Source of the DNA: Bradyrhizobium sp. JYMT SZCCT0428
GTDB taxonomy: Bacteria > Pseudomonadota > Alphaproteobacteria > Rhizobiales > Xanthobacteraceae
Length of the DNA stretch: 64,000 nucleotides
Reading direction: 5' to 3'
NCBI RefSeq assembly: GCF_018131075.1
Contig: NZ_JAFCLS010000008.1
Span: 62,001-126,000 of the forward strand
The notes below the pieces were generated by a model that saw nothing but the letters and a program-made list of their open reading frames with translations, ran no database searches and was not told the origin of the DNA. How positions within the stretch are numbered: the stretch's first letter is position 1; each line of letters opens with the position of its first letter. Positions 42,936-50,144 of the stretch are shown one piece after another. A program made the position numbers and the translations under genes.

Positions 42936-43353
42936 CCGGATTTACGTTGACGGAGCGACTTTGTTCCGCGGCTCGCCGATTTTCGGAGTTTCATTGCCGG
43001 AACTCTTGCGGCGGATGGACGAAAGCGCAATTCACCGTCCGACCCGAACACCAAAGGGCGGATGACGCCGAGTCCTTCGCAGAAACCTAAATCGCCTAGC
43101 CGGACGATCTTGCCATGTGAGAAATGACGGCCTTCGCACTGCGCGAATAATGCGAGCCATGGAATGTCCACAAAATGGAGCACAAGGAGAGCAACGATCG
43201 TGGCCGCCAACACCCTCATTCAGATACGGTCGCGCCAAGGACCTCGCGGCAAGTAAAGAGGCCGCCAACTGCGGCGACCTTCACCTACGATTTCGTCGGG
43301 CCGGGTTTGGCCGCGCTTGCGCGGGACCCGTTGGCCTGATCCGCCTTCCGGCC
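42936..43353. other. Intergenic region with degraded repeat and possible gene remnant
   Basis: 418 bp. Minus-strand codons from 43219 (MRVLAATIVALLVLHFVDIP) look like the start of a small membrane protein that then reads into repeat sequence (GGGCGGATGACGCC near 43050), so I treat it as a truncated remnant. Repeat fragments also occur at 43248-43275 (GGCCGCCAACTGCGGCGACC) and 43305-43352. Confidence 0.4.
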
Positions 43354-43509
43354 TTATTCCAACCTGTCTTGCGGGGGAACGGGGGCACTGTCGCGATCGG
43401 CGATTTCCTTCTCTGCCTGCAGCCAAAAATCCATCTCCGAACCCTTCTTGCCGCTTTGCTCCCAAAGTTCGTAAGCGCGCTGCCTGGTCTTGTCGTCGTT
43501 GCCGGCCAT
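43354..43509 (-). CDS. DUF2934-like small protein
   Basis: 51 aa from ATG 43509: MAGNDDKTRQRAYELWEQSG then MDFWLQAEKEI. The I-x-x-RAYELWE--G----DFWLQAE pattern is that of DUF2934, a short helical domain frequent in rhizobia. The reading frame continues upstream without a better start. Unknown function. Confidence 0.7.
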   Translation of the reverse strand: MAGNDDKTRQRAYELWEQSGKKGSEMDFWLQAEKEIADRDSAPVPPQDRLE

Positions 43510-43633
43510 GAATCTTTCCCTGTCTAGCACATTGATGCAGAACCAATTCAGCGGAACGCCGTGCGTTCCTTGGACCGCGCGCGTGTATTGCCGCACCCGT
43601 CGCCGGCTGGCTGCACGGGCCTCGGCGCGAAGG

Positions 43634-43740
43634 ACGGATAGCGACAGCGTAATCCGCCGTCCGAACCGAAACAAAATGGCGAATGACGCCGGAGCTTTGC
43701 GCGGACCCGTTGCGCTAAATTCAGCCGGCGGGCCTGCGCC
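43634..43740. repeat. GCGGATT-palindrome composite repeat, copy at 43.7 kb
   Basis: GGATAGCGACAGCGTAATCCGCCG, CCGAACCGAAACAAAATGGCG, ATGACGCCGGAGC, then GCGCGGACCCGTTGCGC. The left arm of the first hairpin is eroded. Confidence 0.7.
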
Positions 43741-43809
43741 GCCAAACTGCATTAATGAAAAATTAACTCTGCCCGCGCCACCCTTTCATGAGATGGAGGG
43801 CACCCGAGA

Positions 43810-43998
43810 ATGCAGGTTTTCAGACTGACGCTGAGTGACGGCGCGAGGAAATTCCACATCGCCATTCAGGCACCGGATGCCGCCGCCGCGGAGACGAAGG
43901 CCGCCGATTGTTTCGATACTTCGAAGTGGCCGATTCTCAATATCAGGCGCGCCGGTGTGGTGGCCGCCAGGCCGGAACCGCAATCCGTCGCGGCTTGA
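43810..43998 (+). CDS. Small hypothetical protein
   Basis: 62 aa, MQVFRLTLSDGARKFHIAIQ then APDAAAAETKAADCFDTSKW. Strand-helix-strand layout (ILNIRRAGVVAARPE) resembling a mini alpha/beta protein. ATG 43810 follows GAGATGGAGG. Unknown. Confidence 0.6.
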   Translation: MQVFRLTLSDGARKFHIAIQAPDAAAAETKAADCFDTSKWPILNIRRAGVVAARPEPQSVAA

Positions 43999-44119
43999 TC
44001 CGCGGGGAATGTGATCCGGCCCTGCCGGCCGCGTTCGCCTAACCTGCCGCTGCCTTGTCTTCCTTGTCCATGCCGCGCGCCACAGCTGCGCAGATCGGTC
44101 CGCTCCCGCGGCACATCGC

Positions 44120-44506
44120 CTATGTCGGCGGCGTGCCGGTATTGAGCAGATTGGAAATGGCGGTCACACGCTGCGCCGGGGCAAAGGGTTTGGTGAGCAG
44201 AACACTGTTGGGAACGCCCTTGGATGCCCACTCGCCTTCGTGAGTGCCGGTCATATAGACGACGGGCATCGCCGGATCGGCCTCTCTGGCGGCGCGAGCG
44301 ACTTGCCATCCGTTCAGCCTTCCGAGCAGATTGATGTCGGTCACGACCGCCCGGTACTGAGCTTCATCACCCTGGAGAAGCGCGATGGCTTCCTCACCTG
44401 ATGTTGTGATGGCTGATTTGAACCCGCCGTCGGAAAGCGCATCTTCGACCATGGCCTGAATGAGCTGGTCGTCCTCGACGACCAGTATGGTAACCGCTTG
44501 ATCCAC
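44120..44506 (-). CDS. Single-domain response regulator (CheY-like)
   Basis: 128 aa, MDQAVTILVVEDDQLIQAMV. Receiver features: Asp pair in VEDDQL, phospho-acceptor Asp in RAVVTDINLLGRLNG, conserved Thr in VVYMTGTHEGEW and Lys in LLTKPFAP. No output domain and no kinase beside it. Unlike the receiver at 20661 it is an orphan. Confidence 0.9.
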   Translation of the reverse strand: MDQAVTILVVEDDQLIQAMVEDALSDGGFKSAITTSGEEAIALLQGDEAQYRAVVTDINLLGRLNGWQVARAAREADPAMPVVYMTGTHEGEWASKGVPNSVLLTKPFAPAQRVTAISNLLNTGTPPT

Positions 44507-44681
44507 TCAACCGCTCCCTGCTGCAGTATTGCAGTCCTCCGGCAGGCTAAGTGACGCTGGAAAGATTGGTTCCGCGATAATGTTCAAAAGTGAACATTGA
44601 GCGCCGCGCTGCGTTAGGTGCGCAGGATCGGCGCCGGCTTCTGCGGGACAGCCCGGGCTTGATCGACGCAGGCTTCGGACG

Positions 44682-44879
44682 TCACCGCGGGCTCTGCAGG
44701 CCCGGTGACGCCAGCCATTCCTGCATGTGCGAAGCTGTCTCCGCCTGTCGGGCCCGGCGAATGAGCTTGTCGCGCGCAACTCCCGGCGGGGTGTCTTGCG
44801 CTTCCTTGCGCAGGCGCTCTGCCTCTTCCGTCAAACGTTGATCGAGCGGGGCGGTCTGTTTGAAACTGCGTCGCTGCAT
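44682..44879 (-). CDS. Short helical paralogue family, member 2
   Basis: 65 aa: MQRRSFKQTAPLDQRLTEEA, then ERLRKEAQDTPPGVARDKLI and RRARQAETASHMQEWLASPG. Closest to member 4 (49252), with which it also shares the upstream leader. Two helices around a TPPG turn. Function unknown. Confidence 0.75.
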   Translation of the reverse strand: MQRRSFKQTAPLDQRLTEEAERLRKEAQDTPPGVARDKLIRRARQAETASHMQEWLASPGLQSPR

Positions 44880-45117
44880 GGCGCTGCTCCATTCCTGAGG
44901 GAGGCGGGAGCGCAACCGGCGATCTCATCACCGATGGAAGCCACTGGCCGGGCGGTGATGCCACGACAATACGCTGCTGGTACTGTTAGTTCTGTCCACT
45001 TGTGCACACAGGGCAAATCAGCACGGCGGCTGGCCCCTTGAATCCCCTTTCTTGATGTGGCCACAAATTTCTTATGGTCTACCTGCTGTCTGTTGCCCCC
45101 TCGCGAGGCTTGGGAAA

Positions 45118-45345
45118 ATGAAGGCTGGAGAACCGGCGCATTGCCCTACCTGTCAAAGCGACATGACCCTCGTTCGTACGCAGCCCGATCAACCCGGATT
45201 TGAGTTGCAAACCCTGCACTGCCCGAAGTGCGATATCACGCATCGCTGGATGGTCAGGAAGCAAGCATCGCCGCCAAGCGGGTCCCGGCTTGTCAGCAAG
45301 CGATCCAGGCCCAAAATCCTCGCGCGTTTCTGGAAGAAAAAATAA
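45118..45345 (+). CDS. Small zinc-ribbon protein
   Basis: 75 aa from ATG 45118. Two CPxC knuckles (HCPTCQSD and HCPKCDITHRWMV) about 30 residues apart would bind one zinc; the tail is very basic (SKRSRPKILARFWKKK), suggesting nucleic-acid binding. Unknown role. The upstream ATG at 45052 has no ribosome-binding site. Confidence 0.7.
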   Translation: MKAGEPAHCPTCQSDMTLVRTQPDQPGFELQTLHCPKCDITHRWMVRKQASPPSGSRLVSKRSRPKILARFWKKK

Positions 45346-45351
45346 CAGCGC

Positions 45352-45412
45352 GTCGGGCGGGTCAGCGACAGCCCGACCCGCCGTCCGGCTCGAAACAACA
45401 TGGCGCCGGCGC
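45352..45412. repeat. Palindrome repeat variant with compensatory arm changes
   Basis: GGCGGGTC-AGCGACAGCC-CGACCCGCC followed by GTCCGGCTCGAAACAACATGGC. Relative to the common GGCGGATTA/TAATCCGCC arms both strands have changed together (ATT/AAT to GTC/GAC), preserving pairing. Confidence 0.7.
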
Positions 45413-45624
45413 TAGTTCTTCAGGGCATCGTCGCTTGTCGCTGCGTCAAGGGAGTCGACAGCGGCCATTGCTTCTTCTGCTTCTTCACTTTGGACCTGCC
45501 GGAACAGAGTCGTAAAGCTCTCGGCGATCCGTCGCCAGGCAGCCCTGTCCGTCTCATTCGTGGCCCGTCGTGCTTGGTCGTGGGCCGCTAGTGCCCGCCG
45601 CCAATATTCGGCGCTGTTATCCAT
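45412..45624 (-). CDS. Small hypothetical helical protein
   Basis: 70 aa, MDNSAEYWRRALAAHDQARR then TDRAAWRRIAESFTTLFRQV and an acidic tail. The pattern S-EYWR-A---H-QA---T----A-WRRIAES matches small helical proteins frequent in rhizobia, of unknown function. ATG 45624. Confidence 0.65.
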   Translation of the reverse strand: MDNSAEYWRRALAAHDQARRATNETDRAAWRRIAESFTTLFRQVQSEEAEEAMAAVDSLDAATSDDALKN

Positions 45625-46030
45625 GTCAGTATCTGCAATCGGAAAAATACGTTTCGATCAATGCCACCAAACTGTCGCATCGGCGACCGCCGGTCAATCC
45701 GGCTCTCGGGCAATTCCGGGGTAGATCAGGACCAGGCGTCCGGTGCCGGCCGAAGACACCATCTGAATCAGGACAGTCTTTTTGCAGCGACTTGTGGGAC
45801 GCTTGGCTTGCCCGGTCTTGGTTTGAGCGGTGGCAGAGCGGAGCCGAGTTCGAACAGCATCCCGAGAAGGTGGCAGATTGCTTCTACGACGACTTCGGCC
45901 ATCTAACCCTCGCAGAGGGGAATTCGGACGCCTCTGGATAGGTCGGAGGGCTTGGGAAGCAAGTTCAGTCACTTTTCGAGACGGTCCTGATCACGGAATC
46001 AGGAAGCGCGACGTGACCCGCAGGGGTTTG

Positions 46031-46189
46031 TCAGAAATGGAACTTGATCAACAGAGCGGGCACGACAGGTGTATCAACGACGGGCGGCTTGGGTTCCTTG
46101 CGGGGCACCGTTTGACCCTTGGCGTTTTTGTCACCACCGCTCACGAAGTCGAGTTCGGCATCGCTCAAGATCGAGGTCTGGCTGTGCAT
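46031..46189 (-). CDS. Double-glycine leader peptide
   Basis: 52 aa, below common gene-calling limits. The leader MHSQTSILSDAELDFVSGG ends in an ELD-V-GG processing site. The mature part DKNAKGQTVPRKEPKPPVVD then TPVVPALLIKFHF is basic and proline-rich with a hydrophobic end, unlike the mature parts of the other four. Its promoter is shared with 37480, including a CRP-like palindrome. ATG 46189 follows GGAGCGGGACC. Confidence 0.75.
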   Translation of the reverse strand: MHSQTSILSDAELDFVSGGDKNAKGQTVPRKEPKPPVVDTPVVPALLIKFHF

Positions 46190-46262
46190 GGTCCCGCTCC
46201 GTGTTTTGGCGATATGTCGCCGTTGATCTGGAGCGAGTATGCCGCGGCGCTATCCCGCAGAC

Positions 46263-46278
46263 TGTGACCACAGTCACG
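46263..46278. promoter_or_regulatory. CRP-like palindrome D (double-glycine peptide promoter)
   Basis: TGTGA-CCACAG-TCACG, centred about 81 bp upstream of the peptide start at 46189; the same distance and flanks as site C at 37716. Confidence 0.65.
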
Positions 46279-46332
46279 CAGCGTCGCGATCCCGGACAAG
46301 CCGCGCTGAGTGAGCGGATCGCCAGTGCGGAG

Positions 46333-46361
46333 GGCGGATTAGCGACAGCGTAATCCGCCGC
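46333..46361. repeat. GCGGATT palindrome, isolated first hairpin
   Basis: GGCGGATTA-GCGACAGCG-TAATCCGCC, the perfect 9-bp-stem form of the repeat's first hairpin. It lies immediately downstream of the micropeptide gene ending at 46362 and could serve as its terminator. Confidence 0.8.
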
Positions 46362-46448
46362 CTAGCCGGTGCGATAGGCGTCCAACGCGTGCGCCACGAA
46401 AACGCCTATGCTGAGGAAGGCCAACAGGGCTGCTATGAACTCGGTCAT
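46362..46448 (-). CDS. 28-aa membrane micropeptide (second of coupled pair)
   Basis: MTEFIAALLAFLSIGVFVAH then ALDAYRTG. Almost entirely one membrane helix with an Asp and a short polar C-terminus, like KdpF or CydX-type subunits. The ATG overlaps the stop of the upstream micropeptide (ATGA), strong evidence for co-translation. Confidence 0.6.
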   Translation of the reverse strand: MTEFIAALLAFLSIGVFVAHALDAYRTG

Positions 46449-46534
46449 CGCCGCCTCCCCTGGGTCATGGCCATGCCAACGATGGCAGCCGTGAGGAAAT
46501 GGCGGTAAATCGAATTGAGGATGGCAACTAACAT
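46445..46534 (-). CDS. 29-aa membrane micropeptide (first of coupled pair)
   Basis: MLVAILNSIYRHFLTAAIVG then MAMTQGRRR. One amphipathic to hydrophobic helix and a basic C-terminal RRR. AAGGGGAA precedes the ATG by seven bases. The TGA overlaps the next ATG. Too short for routine annotation. Function unknown. Confidence 0.6.
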   Translation of the reverse strand: MLVAILNSIYRHFLTAAIVGMAMTQGRRR

Positions 46535-46982
46535 GACCGTTCCCCTTGGTTGAGCTTCCCCTTGCTTGACCTGACATAGGCTACCGGCGCTCTGTTTCAG
46601 GACGACTTCGCGACCCGGGAAAACGGTTTCGTCGCGCCGATCTATTGGGGCGAATTTGCGACAGCGTGATCCGCCGTTCGAACCGAATACAAAATGGCGG
46701 ATGACGCCTTCCGCCTTCGCTCCTTGAGCGACATCGGACAGCTCGGCTCGATCCGCCCCGCGGACCGACACCTTGGTATGGCTCGCCCTCACCCTCGGCC
46801 CAATCGACCGCAAACACGCCGCAACGTAGCGTCGTCGATGCTGCGTGTCAGGCGGCGGCGGTCAGCAGGAGACAAACATGAGCCGGGCGGCTGTCACAAA
46901 CGGCCAGGCTGCCTCGTCTTGAGGATCAGCGCGGCAAATTCTGTCGATGCCGCGGCCGCCAACCCAAGGAGTCCTTTCCACC
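46535..46982. other. Intergenic region carrying a composite repeat
   Basis: 448 bp. About a quarter is the repeat copy at 46647-46763. The rest has frames open on both strands but none with a start, coding bias or family resemblance that I trust. Confidence 0.5.
46647..46763. repeat. GCGGATT-palindrome composite repeat, copy at 46.7 kb
   Basis: Contains TTGCGACAGCGTGATCCGCCG, TTCGAACCGAATACAAAATGG, CGGATGACGCCTTCCGCCTT, CGCTCCTTGAGCGAC and GGCTCGATCCGCCCCGCGG. Same TTCCGCCTTCGCTC variant of the second half as the copies at 51.9 and 52.5 kb. Confidence 0.75.
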
Positions 46983-47132
46983 ATGTCGTCGCAGCAACAA
47001 CGCCTGAACTGCGCCCGGCAGGCCCCCGAGCTGTTGCTGCCTGAGTATGCACGCAAGGATGCTTCCGGCTTCACGGACCAAACCACTCCGCACGGCATTT
47101 ACGCTTCGAAGCCGCGCGACGGGAGGGTGTGA
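46983..47132 (+). CDS. Possible 49-aa upstream peptide coupled to the NmrA-like gene
   Basis: MSSQQQRLNCARQAPELLLP then EYARKDASGFTDQTTPHGIY. Its TGA overlaps the ATG at 47132. No ribosome-binding site of note (TTTCCACC). It may be a true coupled leader or a remnant of a longer gene; weak support. Confidence 0.35.
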   Translation: MSSQQQRLNCARQAPELLLPEYARKDASGFTDQTTPHGIYASKPRDGRV

Positions 47133-47779
47133 TGAACGTCGTTGTCTTCGGTGCAACGGGGTCGACAGGACGGCTCGTCGTCGAGTCCGCTCTGTCCGCG
47201 GGTCACGTCGTCACGGCCTTTGTCCGTGATATCAAGCGCATGCCGTTGACGCATCCGAAACTCAGAATCGTCAAGGGCGATGCAATGGATCCAGCCTCGG
47301 TGGCATCTGCGGTCAAGGGCACGGATGCGGTCATCTGCGCGTTGGGGGCGATACCTCAGGCGAAAGGCGATCGGGGTCGGCGCCAGCCCGGTGTCCCGGT
47401 TTGCTCGGTGGGGACCAGGAATATTCTGGCTGCCATGCCTCCAGGCCGGGGCCGGCTCATCATCGAAAGTTCGGTGAGCGTCGGTGAGAGCTACCGCACC
47501 GGGAGTTTCGGCGCAGGCTTCCTGGTCAAGCTCGCACTCAGGGAGGTGATGGCGGACAAGGAAAAGCAGGAGGCTGCCGTTCGGAAGAGTGACTGCGATT
47601 GGACGATCGTTCGACCGGCAACGCTGACATTCAAGCCTGCTCGCGGAAACCTGAAGGCCGGCACCGATCTGCGCTGGAACGTCACCTCGACAGCCACCCG
47701 CGCTGACGTCGCCGAGTATATGGTCAAGATCCTCGATGACCCCGCGACATACAAGAAGGCCATAACCGTGCGTAACTAG
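47132..47779 (+). CDS. NmrA-like NAD(P)-binding protein (atypical short-chain dehydrogenase)
   Basis: 215 aa, ATG 47132 after GGGAGGG. A Rossmann start, VVVFGATGSTGRLVVESALS (GATGxTG loop typical of NmrA/SDR atypical members), KGDAMDPASVASAVKGTDAV, and IIESSVSVGE with no classic Tyr-x-x-x-Lys pair. DWTIVRPATLTFKPARGNLK is the family's substrate-side motif. It may act as a redox sensor or reductase of unknown substrate. GC and codon use match core genes. Confidence 0.9.
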   Translation: MNVVVFGATGSTGRLVVESALSAGHVVTAFVRDIKRMPLTHPKLRIVKGDAMDPASVASAVKGTDAVICALGAIPQAKGDRGRRQPGVPVCSVGTRNILAAMPPGRGRLIIESSVSVGESYRTGSFGAGFLVKLALREVMADKEKQEAAVRKSDCDWTIVRPATLTFKPARGNLKAGTDLRWNVTSTATRADVAEYMVKILDDPATYKKAITVRN

Positions 47780-48143
47780 GTTTGGCGGCGAACGTCGTAT
47801 GCCCGTTTAGTGGAACATCGTTCACGGCGGGAGAACCGGGGAAGTTCGCGAACGTCAGTTTCCGAATTTTCAAAACGGCCCCAACGAGGGGGCCGCCAAC
47901 CCGAATGATACGGGTTTTCCTCCAGCAGTCGGGGGGGCACCTTTCTGGCTGGAAGCTTCAAACAGACGCTCTGACAAGTCAGAGGTTCCAAAGCAAATTA
48001 GCTCGAAGGGCGGATTTAGCGGGCAGCGTCATCCGACGTGCGGTCGTTGCTTCCGTTCGACTACGAGTCGGAAAAGACGACGGCAGGGTCTCTAACCAAA
48101 GAGGCCGCAAACCGCGGCGGCGTACGGCTGCTGTCGTTCAAGT
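47780..48143. other. Intergenic region with eroded repeats
   Basis: 364 bp. A hairpin CGGCCCC-AACGAG-GGGGCCG at 47875-47895 and eroded palindrome-repeat fragments around 48005-48036 (GGGCGGATTTAGCGGGCAGCG) and 48100-48120 (AAAGAGGCCGCAAACCGCGGCGGC). No supportable gene. Confidence 0.45.
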
Positions 48144-48353
48144 TCAAGCGTCCGCGCTGACGAAAATATCGAACAACTCGTAAGCCTGTTGCGGCGTCTT
48201 TCCTTCCTTGAATGCATTTGGGAAGCTGAAGATCGCATCCGCCAGGAGGAATTCATCCGGGACAGGAAACAGGGCGCGAAGTTCGGTGAGCCAGTTCGTG
48301 TATGAGGGCGGGTTGAACTTGCCCAAGGTGTAGCTATCGCTGAATGCGTGCAT
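48144..48353 (-). CDS. Small hypothetical protein coupled to family member 3
   Basis: 69 aa, MHAFSDSYTLGKFNPPSYTN, then WLTELRALFPVPDEFLLADA and FKEGKTPQQAYELFDIF. Helical with many aromatic residues. Its ATG overlaps the stop of the upstream paralogue gene (TAATG), so the two are probably co-translated. Unknown function. Confidence 0.6.
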   Translation of the reverse strand: MHAFSDSYTLGKFNPPSYTNWLTELRALFPVPDEFLLADAIFSFPNAFKEGKTPQQAYELFDIFVSADA

Positions 48354-48553
48354 TAGTTCGGAACCTTCAGGCCAGAAGATCGCAGCCAGTCGCTCAAGTG
48401 CGATCCGGTTTCGGCTTGCCGTGCCTTGCGGATCGCGGCCTCACGAACCGCGCCAGGTGGAAGCAATTTGGCTTGCTCGCGCAGGCAGTGTGCCTCTTCG
48501 GCAAGACGTTGCTCGAGGATTTCAGGTGGTATGTCGTGCTGTCTTTGCTGCAT
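48353..48553 (-). CDS. Short helical paralogue family, member 3
   Basis: 66 aa: ILEQRLAEEAHCLREQAKLL, then PPGAVREAAIRKARQAETGS and LSDWLRSSGLKVPN. Fits the family order with LLPPG at the turn. The leader region upstream (48554-48660) is similar to those of members 2 and 4. Unlike the others it is followed by a coupled gene. Confidence 0.75.
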   Translation of the reverse strand: MQQRQHDIPPEILEQRLAEEAHCLREQAKLLPPGAVREAAIRKARQAETGSHLSDWLRSSGLKVPN

Positions 48554-48724
48554 AGGGCTGCTCCGTTCCATAGAGGAAGGCGGGAGCGCAACCGCTCGTC
48601 TCATCACCGATAGGGGCCAACAGGAGCGGTGCGGTGACCAGTGCAATCTGCCATGTCCGGCAGCCGACATCTGGTCAATACAGCTCACATCGCGAAATGT
48701 TAACAGCTCAAATCAGCGCGCAAG

Positions 48725-48780
48725 GTGGACTAGCGACAGCGTAATCCGCCGCCCGAACCAAAGACAAAATGGCGGATTAC
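48725..48780. repeat. GCGGATT-palindrome repeat, copy at 48.75 kb
   Basis: GGACTAGCGACAGCGTAATCCGCCG, CCCGAACCAAAGACAAAATGG and CGGATTAC. Truncated in the second half, ending just before the gene at 48800. Confidence 0.7.
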
Positions 48781-48799
48781 TTCTCATGGTCTCGCAGCG

Positions 48800-49036
48800 T
48801 CACTCAGTCGGCGACAATTCCAGCATCTTGTTTTCCGCAGCGTCGTACACCTTGACCTGGAGCATGGGAAACTGGGCTTTGAGATCCCTCGCCCTTTTCT
48901 GCGCCGCTTCAAGCGTTGGAAATACCGTCTTCATCCGGCCATCGACTTCCAGGCCAAAGCCCTCGGTCATCACAAGGTCAGCGCGCGTGATGTTGCGGGG
49001 TTGCGGCTCGTCCGGCATCGTCAGAGGCTTTTTCAT
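48800..49036 (-). CDS. Small hypothetical protein
   Basis: 78 aa, MKKPLTMPDEPQPRNITRAD then GFGLEVDGRMKTVFPTLEAA, QKRARDLKAQFPMLQVKVYD. Strand-helix-strand layout with a C-terminal helix-strand; GRMKTVF-TLEAAQKRAR--K-QFP--QV-VYD looks like a small DNA- or protein-binding fold. AAGGAGTTGCC precedes ATG 49036. Unknown. Confidence 0.65.
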   Translation of the reverse strand: MKKPLTMPDEPQPRNITRADLVMTEGFGLEVDGRMKTVFPTLEAAQKRARDLKAQFPMLQVKVYDAAENKMLELSPTE

Positions 49037-49251
49037 GGCAACTCCTTGGGTTGCCCCCTCCCTATCTAATCACTGCCCTCCTCGATAGAAGAGCAACGCT
49101 TTCGCGAGGTTCTCCTGGTCGTTCAATCCTTCGACTTTTTTAGCGTGTCGGCCGGCCATCAGATCTCGTCAAAGGTGTTTTTCCGTGGCCTCGCTGTCAT
49201 CGACGCAACCATCGGCTCGTATCCGATGAAACGCCCATCCTGGCCTACGAG

Positions 49252-49464
49252 CTAAGCGCGATACTCTGGCATCAACGGCGCGCGGCCCGGCGAGCCTAGC
49301 CACTCCTGGACCTGCAAGGCGGTCTCCAACTGGCGAACCTGACGAATGAGATTGTCGCGCTTGATCCCTGGCGGCGTGCCTTGGGCTACTTTACGGAGGC
49401 GTTCTGCTTCGTGAGATAGACGTTGATGGAGTGGTGCGGACTGTTTGAAACGGCGTCGCTGCAT
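49252..49464 (-). CDS. Short helical paralogue family, member 4
   Basis: 70 aa: MQRRRFKQSAPLHQRLSHEA, then ERLRKVAQGTPPGIKRDNLI and RQVRQLETALQVQEWLGSPG. Very close to member 2; the upstream leader also matches (GGGAGG, CTCATCACCGAT, GGCCGGGCGGTGAT). The duplication looks recent. Confidence 0.75.
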   Translation of the reverse strand: MQRRRFKQSAPLHQRLSHEAERLRKVAQGTPPGIKRDNLIRQVRQLETALQVQEWLGSPGRAPLMPEYRA

Positions 49465-49677
49465 GGGCGCTGCTCCAATCCTTGAGGGAGGCAACTGGCG
49501 TTCTCATCACCGATAGAAGCCGATGGCCGGGCGGTGATCGGGATAATCTGGCATGTTCGCTGTCCGACATAGTGATCAATATTGCTCACCTCGCGAAATC
49601 GTTAGCAGCTCAAATTGGACGCGCCTAACCACAAACCGGGACACCGTTCCCCAAGTACGGAAAGGCAGAAGGTAAGG

Positions 49678-49760
49678 TGGCGGATTACGCCGGAGCCTGT
49701 CATTGGGCCGCGCTTTGCGCGGACCCGTTGGGCTCAATCCGTCCTACGGCCCTATGCGGG
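49678..49760. repeat. GCGGATT-palindrome composite repeat, second half only
   Basis: TGGCGGATTACGCCGGAGCC, TGTCATTGGGCCGCGC, TTGCGCGGACCCGTTGGGCT and CAATCCGTCCTACGGCCC. The first hairpin is missing. Confidence 0.7.
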
Positions 49761-50144
49761 CGGCAAATCGAGGCCGTCGGGTAGCCTGATCCAGAGAACG
49801 GTTTGCTCGTCCGAGGAGTGACGAGACAGATGGCCCTTTCCGTGTGTGTCCTCCACCAGCACGAACTCGCCCGCAGAGACCTGCCGCACCTCGCCGTCGC
49901 TCGTCTCGTATTCAACCGCCCCGGTCAGCCAGACAGTCAATACCCGCGCCGGAACGGTGTGCCAATCAACCTGTCGCATGCCGGCAGGAATTTGAGTGAA
50001 CTCCATGCTTGACGCGAGATAGCGCCTGGACACTTGAAACGGCTTGGCGCCAGGAGCGACCATCACCTTTGCCGTCATGGGGACTTCCACTTCACCGAAG
50101 TGAGATTCACCGTCCGGGGTTGCGTATATCCGAAGACACTTCAT
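49752..50144 (-). CDS. Cupin-domain protein
   Basis: 130 aa. A single cupin barrel with VDWHTVPARVLTVWLTGAVE in place of motif 1 (G--H-H-----E) and VSAGEFVLVEDTHGKGHLSR near motif 2. Only some of the usual metal-binding His/Glu are evident. The C-terminal part VLWIRLPDGLDL fits cupins of the small regulatory or isomerase kind. Its first 38 bp overlap the 3-prime end of the upstream gene on the same strand. Confidence 0.8.
   Translation of the reverse strand: MKCLRIYATPDGESHFGEVEVPMTAKVMVAPGAKPFQVSRRYLASSMEFTQIPAGMRQVDWHTVPARVLTVWLTGAVEYETSDGEVRQVSAGEFVLVEDTHGKGHLSRHSSDEQTVLWIRLPDGLDLPPA

Noticed and set aside
46983..47132. Treating the 49-codon ORF before the NmrA-like gene as a secure gene
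   Set aside because: Only the stop/start overlap supports it; no ribosome-binding site or motif. Kept as low confidence only.
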